Positions 5,119-10,688 of a DNA stretch of 10,688 nt are shown piece by piece. Source of the stretch: Candidatus Falkowbacteria bacterium RIFOXYC2_FULL_47_12 (GTDB lineage Bacteria > Patescibacteriota > Patescibacteriia > Patescibacteriales > XYC2-FULL-47-12). Positions within the stretch are counted from its first letter, which is position 1. Each line of letters begins with the position of its first letter. A model generated the notes under the pieces. The model was not told the DNA's origin and ran no database searches. It saw only the letters and a list, made by a program, of their open reading frames with translations. The DNA is taken from assembly GCA_001778285.1 (NCBI GenBank), contig MFGL01000006.1, forward strand, positions 18,178 to 28,865. Direction: 5' to 3'. A program made the translations under genes and the position numbers.

Positions 5119-6336
5119 ATGAACATTATCCTCTTTGAAACTGAAACAATACAAAAGCTCTATCCCGTAACCTTGGGGCGAGTCGGCTTTGACATTTTGT
5201 GCGGCGGTACGACATTGTACGCGCTCCTGCAGCGCGCGTTTGCGACAACTGAAATCACGTGGCGGGTGCGGGATTATCTCACTGACGTGACGAAACTTCG
5301 TTTTCCGGTTGCGGCGCCGGCAACGGGCGACTGTCTTTATCTCAGCGCCGCGCTCGCCCCGCGCATTGCAACTATTGATTTGCTCAAAGAAATCATCGCA
5401 CAGAAAACCGAAACCGTACTCACGGCCGGAGGCGACATCATTGGCGCCTACCTGCGCAAACCGTTCGCTGCCGCAGAAACCGCAGATATTGCCGAAACAC
5501 TCGCGGCTCTGTCAGTGCCAGCAACAGACATCAGCGTACCGAGACTGCAAAATCTCTGGGATGTTATTTTTGAAAATGAAAAAAATATCGGTGAAAATTT
5601 GAAATACCTGGCGCAATTTTTTAACCAGAAAACTGACGGGGTGTACTGCGGTCACAACGTAACGGTTGCGCCTAGCGTTGTTTTTGACACCTCTAAGGGT
5701 TCTGTTATTTTGGATGACAATGTCAGTGTGTCTGACTTTTGCGTTCTGCGCGGGCCGCTGTACGTCGGGCCGCAGACCATAGTGCGTTCCTTCTGCGAGC
5801 TAAAAGACGGGACATCTATCGGTCCGGTCTGCAAAATCGGCGGGGAAGTTGAGGCCGCCGTCGTGCAGGGCTATGCCAATAAACAGCACTATGGCTTTTT
5901 GGGGCATGCCTACGTTGGCGAGTGGGTGAATTTAGGCGCCGGCACGACGAACTCCGATTTGAAAAATACCTACGGAGAGATTAAAATGAAGGGGGAAAAA
6001 ACCGGACACCAATTTTTGGGCTGCGTCATCGCTGACTACGCCAAAACGGCGGTAGGCGCTCTTATCTACACCGGTAAAGTTATCGGCTTCAACTCCTGCG
6101 TCTACGGTACCGCCATTGCGGACGTACCCTCGTTTACCAACTACGCCCGCTACGGCGCAAAACAAATTACCTTTCCCCTGGAACTAGCTCAAAAAACGCA
6201 AATAGCCATGTTTTCCCGGCGCAACGTTTCACCAAATAAAGCCTGCCAAGACTTACTCAAGCATATTTTCAGTCTTACCGCGGCCGAAAGAAATGCGGCC
6301 GGAGTTCGTGAAGGGGAACTTAATTTTATTGTCTAA
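5119..6336 (+). CDS. GlmU-like protein: NTP_transf_4-type domain plus left-handed beta-helix acyltransferase
   Basis: The protein has 405 aa. The N-terminal part (1-~150) begins MNIILFETETIQKLYPVTLGR, the style of the 'NTP_transf_4' sugar nucleotidyltransferase family of GlmU-like proteins. It lacks the classical GxGTRM loop of GlmU, so uridylyl transfer is uncertain. Residues ~175-340 are hexapeptide repeats of a left-handed beta-helix (VTVAPSVVFD, GSVILDDNVSVSD, YVGPQTIV, TSIGPVCKIGG). QHYGFLGHAYVGEWVNLGAGT (257-276) aligns with the GlmU acetyltransferase centre, with H258 in the place of the E. coli catalytic H363. Expected role: acetyl-CoA-dependent acetylation of glucosamine-1-P, perhaps also UDP transfer, giving UDP-GlcNAc. 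It follows glmS by 25 bases, which supports this. A weak TAGGAA (5097-5102) precedes the ATG. The gene for the step between them, glmM, is not in the window. Confidence 0.88.
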   Translation: MNIILFETETIQKLYPVTLGRVGFDILCGGTTLYALLQRAFATTEITWRVRDYLTDVTKLRFPVAAPATGDCLYLSAALAPRIATIDLLKEIIAQKTETVLTAGGDIIGAYLRKPFAAAETADIAETLAALSVPATDISVPRLQNLWDVIFENEKNIGENLKYLAQFFNQKTDGVYCGHNVTVAPSVVFDTSKGSVILDDNVSVSDFCVLRGPLYVGPQTIVRSFCELKDGTSIGPVCKIGGEVEAAVVQGYANKQHYGFLGHAYVGEWVNLGAGTTNSDLKNTYGEIKMKGEKTGHQFLGCVIADYAKTAVGALIYTGKVIGFNSCVYGTAIADVPSFTNYARYGAKQITFPLELAQKTQIAMFSRRNVSPNKACQDLLKHIFSLTAAERNAAGVREGELNFIV

Positions 6337-6341
6337 AACGT

Positions 6342-7562
6342 ATGCGCGCACTCGTCAAAAAAAAACCGACAAATCCCCCGCAGTGGTACGAGGGGTTAGA
6401 ATTAAAAGACAAGCCCGAACCCCAGGTCAGCGCCGAGCGTCCGGTGAAACTTAACATTATTTCCGCGGGCATCTGCGGCACTGACGTCGGCATTTATCAA
6501 GGCAAAGACGCGCTCGCCAATGCCATGGCTAAATTATCCACTGACGAGGTCATTACCGGCCATGAGTTCTGCGGCCGTGTCGCTGAGTTGCATCCGTCAG
6601 CCAGAATTTTTATCGCTCAACTCCTGCTACGCCGCAGAAATACCACGCCGGACGTGATGGCATATTGCCAAGGAAAAACCGTTGATGAGTTGGCCCGCGA
6701 CGAAAACTTTGAAGCATTTTTGAATAAGCATTTTTACGCCTCGGCGGAAATGCACTTTACCTGCGGCCGCTGCCTGCAGTGCCGCACGGGCCACGAGCAC
6801 GTCTGCAAAAAAACCATCGGCAAGGGTATGCACGAAGACGGCGCCTTTACCGAGTACATGGTTATCCCGGCTAACCGGCTGGTGCTCTTTGAAGACGGCG
6901 AAATTTCTCCTGACATCATCAGCTTCATGGACGCGTTGGGCAACGCCGTTCATACTGCCCAGTCAGCGGATTTAGTCGGCAAAAATATTTTAATCACCGG
7001 CGCGGGCGTGCAGGGTCTGGGCAGCTGCGCGGTCGCGCGTCAATTGGGAGCCAACCGCATTTACGTTACGGACGCGCAGGCGGCCGCGGGTGCAGGGAGT
7101 GTAATTGATAAATTAGCTATTGCCACCAAGCTTGGCGCGGACGCGGTTTTTAACGTCGCAACCGAAGCCGGTCGGGAGGAGTTGCGCGATACTATCGCTC
7201 AAGATACTGATAATACCGGCGTGGATGTGGTCTTTGAAATGTCCGGCAATTATCGGGCGTATGAACAAATGTTTGAAAACGTCAGAATGGGAGGCACGAT
7301 TTTATTGCTGGGGCTGCCGGCCGGCGCTCTCACAGTTGATTTTTCTAAAAATATTATTTTTAAAGGCTTAACGATCCGGGGAATTTACGGTCGCCGCGTT
7401 TTTGACACGTGGGATTTAATGCGCTACTTGCTCGGCAACGGTCTGGAGGATATAATTTTAAAAAGTGGCATCATTACGCACCGGCTACCAATAGCTGATT
7501 TTGAAACTGGCTTTCAGGCGCTTATCAGCGGTGAAGCGGTAAAAGTCTTACTCAAACCCTAA
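6342..7562 (+). CDS. tdh: L-threonine 3-dehydrogenase, zinc-dependent, with internal insertion
   Basis: The enzyme oxidises L-threonine to 2-amino-3-ketobutyrate with NAD+. It is a medium-chain dehydrogenase. Catalytic zinc residues are C45 (AGICGTD) and H74-E75 (GHEFCG). The structural zinc cluster C141, C144, C147, C155 (CGRCLQCRTGHEHVC) is complete. D197 lies in MDALGNAVHT, matching FDPFGNAVHT of E. coli Tdh. The Rossmann loop is GAGVQGLG (220-227), followed by acid D244. IRGIYGRRVFDTW (345-357) and GIITHRLPIADF (376-387) are close to E. coli Tdh. It has 406 aa against about 341 in E. coli. Residues ~86-132 form an extra segment replacing the usual GxxVxxxxxGDRV loop, and ~10 more residues lie after D244. 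It starts 5 bases after the previous stop, with no Shine-Dalgarno sequence. kbl follows directly, which strongly supports the assignment. Confidence 0.92.
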   Translation: MRALVKKKPTNPPQWYEGLELKDKPEPQVSAERPVKLNIISAGICGTDVGIYQGKDALANAMAKLSTDEVITGHEFCGRVAELHPSARIFIAQLLLRRRNTTPDVMAYCQGKTVDELARDENFEAFLNKHFYASAEMHFTCGRCLQCRTGHEHVCKKTIGKGMHEDGAFTEYMVIPANRLVLFEDGEISPDIISFMDALGNAVHTAQSADLVGKNILITGAGVQGLGSCAVARQLGANRIYVTDAQAAAGAGSVIDKLAIATKLGADAVFNVATEAGREELRDTIAQDTDNTGVDVVFEMSGNYRAYEQMFENVRMGGTILLLGLPAGALTVDFSKNIIFKGLTIRGIYGRRVFDTWDLMRYLLGNGLEDIILKSGIITHRLPIADFETGFQALISGEAVKVLLKP

Positions 7563-7570
7563 TTCTTTTT

Positions 7571-8794
7571 ATGTACACAGAACAACTACGCAGCGACATC
7601 ACCAATGACTTACAAAATCTGCAGGCGCAAGGTAAATATAAAACCGAACGGCTTTTAACCAGCGCGGCCGGACCCGAAGTGGAATTGGACGGCAAAAAAG
7701 TTTTGCTGTTTGCCTCCAATAACTACCTCGGGCTCGCCAATCATCCTGACATTATCGCCGCGGCCAAAGAGGGGATGGAAAAATACGGCTTCGGTCTCTC
7801 CTCCGTGCGCTTTATCTGCGGTACCCAGGTGCTGCACCGTGAATTAGAAATAAAATTAGCGGCTTTCTTGGGCGTTGAAGACGCAATTTTGTATTCAACT
7901 TGTTTTATGGCTAATTTGGGTTTTTTTGCGACGCTCATCAACGAAGGATTTGGCAGTGAAACGTACACCGATGTCATCTACAGTGATGCGCTCAACCACG
8001 CGAGTATTATTGACGCTTTTAAACTCGTCAAAAAAGAGCGCGTGGAAAAAAGAATTTATCCGCATACTGACATGGCGGCGCTGGAGACGCTCTTGCGCGA
8101 AGATGCGACAAAGCCGTTTCGTTTCCGCTTCATCGTGAGCGACGGAATTTTCAGTATGGAAGGCGATACCGCGCCGCTGCCGGAACTCATTGAATTGGCG
8201 CAACGCTACCAAGCATTATTATTTGTTGACGACGCGCACGCGACCGGCGTACTGGGTGCGACCGGCGCCGGCACGCCGGAACACTTAGGCGTGCACGGAA
8301 AAATTGATGTCTTGTCCGGAACCTTTGGCAAAGCCCTGGGCGGAGCAGTGGGCGGTTATTTGGCGGGTAAAAAAGAAGTGATTGATTTACTGCGCCAAAA
8401 ATCCCGCACGTATTTATTTTCCAACTCCCTGCCGCCGGCGGTTGTAACGGCGTCGTTGAAAGCATTGGACATTTTGCAAAAACAGCCGGAATTATTGCAA
8501 AAAGTTAAAGAAAACTCAGAGTATTTCCGTCAAAAAGTAAAAACTCTGGGCTTTAAAACGCCGGATGGCCAGCATCCTATCGTGCCGGTCATGCTGGGAG
8601 ACGCGGCATTGACGCAAGAGATGAGTAAAAAACTATTGGCCGCCGGATTATATGTTGTCGGCTTGTGGTTTCCGGTCGTGCCGGAAGGTACTGCCCGTTT
8701 GCGCTTTCAAGTTTCCGCCGCGCACACGCGCGAACAGCTTGACCGGGCGCTGGCAATTCTGGAAAGCGTAGGCAAGGAAATGAAATTAATATAA
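7571..8794 (+). CDS. kbl: 2-amino-3-ketobutyrate CoA ligase (glycine C-acetyltransferase)
   Basis: This PLP enzyme cleaves 2-amino-3-ketobutyrate with CoA to glycine and acetyl-CoA, the partner step to Tdh. The 407 aa fit the alpha-oxoamine synthase family (E. coli Kbl 398). Visible features are SNNYLGLANHP (49-59), the Kbl hallmark SVRFICGTQ (78-86), SDALNHASIIDAF with H143 (PLP-stacking position), SDGIFSMEGD (190-199), and VDDAHATG with D220 and H223. GTFGKALGGAVGG follows, with K254 as the Schiff-base lysine, and then SRTYLFSNSLPP. The SVRFICGTQ motif favours Kbl over the related BioF, HemA or Spt enzymes. The gap from tdh is 8 bases (AATTCTTTTT around the stop) with no ribosome site. Its product acetyl-CoA is the co-substrate expected for the GlmU-like protein two genes upstream. 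Confidence 0.95.
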   Translation: MYTEQLRSDITNDLQNLQAQGKYKTERLLTSAAGPEVELDGKKVLLFASNNYLGLANHPDIIAAAKEGMEKYGFGLSSVRFICGTQVLHRELEIKLAAFLGVEDAILYSTCFMANLGFFATLINEGFGSETYTDVIYSDALNHASIIDAFKLVKKERVEKRIYPHTDMAALETLLREDATKPFRFRFIVSDGIFSMEGDTAPLPELIELAQRYQALLFVDDAHATGVLGATGAGTPEHLGVHGKIDVLSGTFGKALGGAVGGYLAGKKEVIDLLRQKSRTYLFSNSLPPAVVTASLKALDILQKQPELLQKVKENSEYFRQKVKTLGFKTPDGQHPIVPVMLGDAALTQEMSKKLLAAGLYVVGLWFPVVPEGTARLRFQVSAAHTREQLDRALAILESVGKEMKLI

Positions 8795-8859
8795 ATCTTA
8801 CGAATTACAAACCTCTAAAACAATTTATCATCCAGCTTGCGGCTGAAGCCGGCGAGTAT

Positions 8860-9597
8860 TTGCGCAACCGTTTTTATACCTTCAAAAACGTCATCGCCGC
8901 GGATACTGGCGCTACGTTCACGAACGTGGACGTGGAACTGGCCGAAATTTTGCGGCGCCGCATCGCTGAAACTTATCCTGAACACGGTATCGTCATCCAG
9001 GGCGAAGCTAAAAATTCCTCAAACCGCGAATACTGCTGGTACATTGACCCGCTGGACGGCAGTGGCCATTTTTTGCGCAACATTCCCGTCTACACGGTCA
9101 ACATCGCCGTGCGGCATAACGGGGAAACTATTCTTGCCGCGGTGAACCACCCCCAGACACATCAGCTCTTTTTCGCCGAACAAGGCGCCGGAGCTTTTCT
9201 GAACGGACTAAAAATACACGTCTCCGCACAGCACACGCTCGCCGATGCGTTTGTTTTTTTGGAGCTGCCTGAAAAAAAATTTACCGCGCAGCTTTCCGGG
9301 CAAACGTTTGCCGAGCGCATGAGTATCGTGCAGAAGCTGGCGGAGAATGTGCGGCAATTGGAAACATTCCGCATCGGCGCGTTCGGCCAGTGTCTTGTCG
9401 CCAGCGGCGCGTTTGACGCCTACGTTGACCTGTCCGGCTCCAGTCAGGCCGTTAGCCAATTCGCCTCCGCGCTCATTGTCCGTGAAGCCGGCGGGGAGAT
9501 AGTTCATATTGCCAAGCCGCAAAACGGCTTTGTGCAAACCATGATGGCAAACGCCGCGCTCATGCCAATGCTGCAAAAATTGCTGACGGTACGTTAA
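8860..9597 (+). CDS. Inositol-monophosphatase-family protein, one metal ligand missing; true start probably upstream
   Basis: The coordinates begin at the first standard start, TTG 8860 (245 aa). The IMPase superfamily removes phosphate from inositol phosphates, sugar bisphosphates or PAP using Mg2+. Seen here are TFTNVDVE (D24, the VTEAD position), IVIQGE (E49), WYIDPLDGSGHF (60-71, with D63 and D66; canonical DPLDGTxNF) and LIVREAGGEIV (205-215). The position of the conserved Trp-Asp before this helix reads Val198-Ser199, so the third-site Asp is absent and activity is doubtful. The in-frame DNA upstream (8812-8859) encodes KQFIIQLAAEAGEYL, which is clearly the family's first helix, yet contains no ATG, GTG or TTG. 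A nonstandard start such as ATA 8791 (overlapping the kbl stop as ATAA) or ATT 8785, with AAGGA at 8774-8778, is possible. The substrate is unknown. Confidence 0.82.
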   Translation: MRNRFYTFKNVIAADTGATFTNVDVELAEILRRRIAETYPEHGIVIQGEAKNSSNREYCWYIDPLDGSGHFLRNIPVYTVNIAVRHNGETILAAVNHPQTHQLFFAEQGAGAFLNGLKIHVSAQHTLADAFVFLELPEKKFTAQLSGQTFAERMSIVQKLAENVRQLETFRIGAFGQCLVASGAFDAYVDLSGSSQAVSQFASALIVREAGGEIVHIAKPQNGFVQTMMANAALMPMLQKLLTVR

Positions 9598-9618
9598 TCT
9601 GTAATCTAAAATTTTTTC

Positions 9619-10311
9619 ATGCACTACCTCGCCTACGACCTTGAAACCACCGGCCTTGACCCGAGCAAACACCAGCCTATAGAGATCGGCATCATTAAGA
9701 TCAATGACCAAACCGGCGACATTGAGCAGTATGATATTTTTATTAAAACCGGCGAGCCGCTGCCGGACGACACCAAACGCATCACGGGCATTACCGACGA
9801 AATGATAAACGAAAAAGGCGTGCCCTTGGAAGGGGCAATGAAGGCGTTATTCAAAGTCATGGGCATGCGACCGGACGGCGCGGATACAGACGTAATAATT
9901 ATCGGCCACAACATCATCGGCTTTGATAACTGGTTTTTAAAAAAATACGCCGAGGCGTACGGATTTGCCTTTCCGGCGCGCGAGCAGTTCTTTGACACCG
10001 CTGGCGAATTTCGCGGTATACTCCTAAACGAAGCGCGCTTCGTGCACGAGTGCGATTTTGACTACCATGACCGCATCCTGCGGCTGAACGCCAAAGGCGC
10101 TCACTACAATTTAACGGCCGCCTGCGGCTACTACAATGTTCTTATGGACCGCGCCGCGCATCGCGCGCACAACGACTGCCTCTACGCGCTCAAGGTCTTT
10201 GAAAAGCAAAAAGGAATGAGCTTGTTAAAATACACTCCCCAGCAAAACGACAATGGTGAAACTAATCACGTTCGTCGCGACGAGAACGGGCAGGGGGCGT
10301 TCAACTTTTAG
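9619..10311 (+). CDS. DEDDh-family 3'-5' exonuclease (DnaQ/RNase T-like)
   Basis: The protein has 230 aa. It shows the three Exo motifs of the DEDDh superfamily: DLETTGLDP with D7 and E9 (Exo I), HNIIGFDNWFL with D103 (Exo II), and HRAHNDCLYAL with H181 and D186 in the H-x4-D spacing (Exo III). All five catalytic residues are present, so activity on DNA or RNA 3' ends is expected. KRITGITDEMI (53-63) is the usual post-Exo-I segment. About 30 residues between Exo II and Exo III (EARFVHECDFDYHDRILR) are not familiar. No polymerase or GIY-YIG domain is attached, so it is a stand-alone exonuclease: a proofreading subunit, a repair nuclease or an oligoribonuclease-type enzyme cannot be told apart. 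The last ~20 residues are polar and probably disordered. The ATG follows ATTTTTTC with no Shine-Dalgarno sequence. The spacer from the previous gene is 21 bases. Confidence 0.9.
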   Translation: MHYLAYDLETTGLDPSKHQPIEIGIIKINDQTGDIEQYDIFIKTGEPLPDDTKRITGITDEMINEKGVPLEGAMKALFKVMGMRPDGADTDVIIIGHNIIGFDNWFLKKYAEAYGFAFPAREQFFDTAGEFRGILLNEARFVHECDFDYHDRILRLNAKGAHYNLTAACGYYNVLMDRAAHRAHNDCLYALKVFEKQKGMSLLKYTPQQNDNGETNHVRRDENGQGAFNF

Positions 10312-10351
10312 TTCCTACAAATTACAAATAAGATACAAATTTACAAATGCT
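10312..10351. repeat. A/T-rich spacer with repeated ACAAATT/ACAAAT words
   Basis: The spacer contains ACAAATTACAAA followed after 6 bases by ACAAATTTACAAAT. Similar words occur in the other spacers: TACGAATTACAAA (8800-8812), GAATTAGAAATTTAATGCT (5100-5118) and GTAATCTAAAATTTTTTC (9601-9618). The sequence AATGCT directly before ATG occurs both here and before the GlmU-like gene. Such low-complexity spacers look lineage-typical and not like a mobile element. Confidence 0.5.
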
Positions 10352-10688
10352 ATGGGCATATTTAAGGAGGAAAAAACGATTGTAGTTTATCCGCAGTTAA
10401 GTTATAAAATAGTTGGAGTATTGTTTGAAGTCTATAATAAATTCGGTTACGGTTACAAAGAAAAAACGTACGAAAAAATGATCAGCCGGTACTTTGCTGA
10501 CGTAGCTATACCGTTCGCGACACAAGTTCCATATCATCTGCGCATTAATGGTGAAATTATCGGGAAATATTATCTTGATTTTTTAGTTGAAAATAGAATT
10601 ATTCTGGAAATAAAACAGGGTAATTATTTCGCCAAACAAAACATTAATCAAGTTAACTCGTACTTAAAAGTAACTGGTCTGCAGTTAG
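10352..10688 (+). CDS. GxxExxY protein (PD-(D/E)XK_3 nuclease-like), 3' end cut by window
   Basis: 112 codons are visible and the frame stays open to the window end; families of this kind run about 120-135 aa, so only a short tail is missing. The hallmark G34-Y-K-E37-K-T-Y40 sits in FEVYNKFGYGYKEKTYEKM. Downstream, YYLDFLV (D76) and ILEIKQG (E86, K88) form a D...ExK core of the PD-(D/E)XK nuclease fold. NQVNSYLKVTGL is the conserved C-terminal helix. The molecular function of this widespread family is not established. The ATG at 10352 has no ribosome site before it. Inside the frame a perfect AAGGAGG (10364-10370) lies 8 bases before an in-frame ATT at 10379, so an ATT start is a possible alternative. 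It may belong to the glmS transcript, 40 bases after the exonuclease. Confidence 0.85.
   Translation, partial: MGIFKEEKTIVVYPQLSYKIVGVLFEVYNKFGYGYKEKTYEKMISRYFADVAIPFATQVPYHLRINGEIIGKYYLDFLVENRIILEIKQGNYFAKQNINQVNSYLKVTGLQL

Noticed and set aside
9208..9711. 167-codon open frame on the minus strand
   Set aside because: It spans the end of the IMPase-like gene and the start of the exonuclease in antisense; both plus-strand genes are clearly real.
1..10688. CRISPR array, insertion sequence or defence island
   Set aside because: No spaced direct repeats, transposase motifs or defence-family genes were found; the GxxExxY gene alone does not make one.
9619..10688. Two-gene nuclease system (DEDDh exonuclease plus GxxExxY)
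   Set aside because: They are adjacent and co-directional, but GxxExxY genes occur in many unrelated contexts and no further partner is visible.

Overview
The window looks like chromosomal DNA of a small-genome bacterium, most likely a member of the Patescibacteria (Candidate Phyla Radiation, Parcubacteria-like). This is inferred, not proven. The grounds are: almost every start codon lacks a Shine-Dalgarno sequence; gene spacers are very short and rich in A/T 'acaaatt/gaattac'-type words; a GxxExxY protein and a ribbon-helix-helix/nucleotidyltransferase fusion are present; and the genes use the standard bacterial code with TGA as stop.

Left edge (1-240): the 3' part of a tRNA-Glu(CTC) is followed at once by a second, degenerate tRNA 3' half with no room for a 5' half, and then by a rho-independent terminator. 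An A/T-rich promoter region with a GTATGA direct repeat precedes the first protein gene.

Middle-left (242-3254): a 282-aa RHH-nucleotidyltransferase fusion is followed by two genes that differ from the rest in base composition. One is a kinase-fold-like protein of unknown function (the one gene here with a well-placed Shine-Dalgarno sequence, carrying three inverted repeats inside its coding sequence). The other is an A/T-rich PHP-domain phosphoesterase on the opposite strand. The two converge on a strong hairpin terminator.

Right two thirds (3199-10688): a clear sigma70-type promoter starts a co-directional run with spacers of 5-40 bases: glmS, a GlmU-like nucleotidyltransferase/left-handed beta-helix acyltransferase, tdh (threonine 3-dehydrogenase), kbl (2-amino-3-ketobutyrate CoA ligase), an inositol-monophosphatase-family protein, a DEDDh exonuclease, and a GxxExxY protein cut by the window end. 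GlmS makes glucosamine-6-P, and the GlmU-like protein would acetylate an amino-sugar phosphate with acetyl-CoA. Tdh and Kbl turn threonine plus CoA into glycine plus acetyl-CoA. The order therefore suggests that threonine breakdown feeds acetyl-CoA to amino-sugar acetylation. No glmM is seen in the window.

No CRISPR array, transposase, integrase or defence island is visible. The most unusual points are the RHH-enzyme fusion, an unusual ~50-residue replacement of the GDRV loop in Tdh, a phosphatase-family protein that lacks one metal ligand and whose conserved N-terminus has no standard start codon, and the palindrome cluster in the kinase-like gene.
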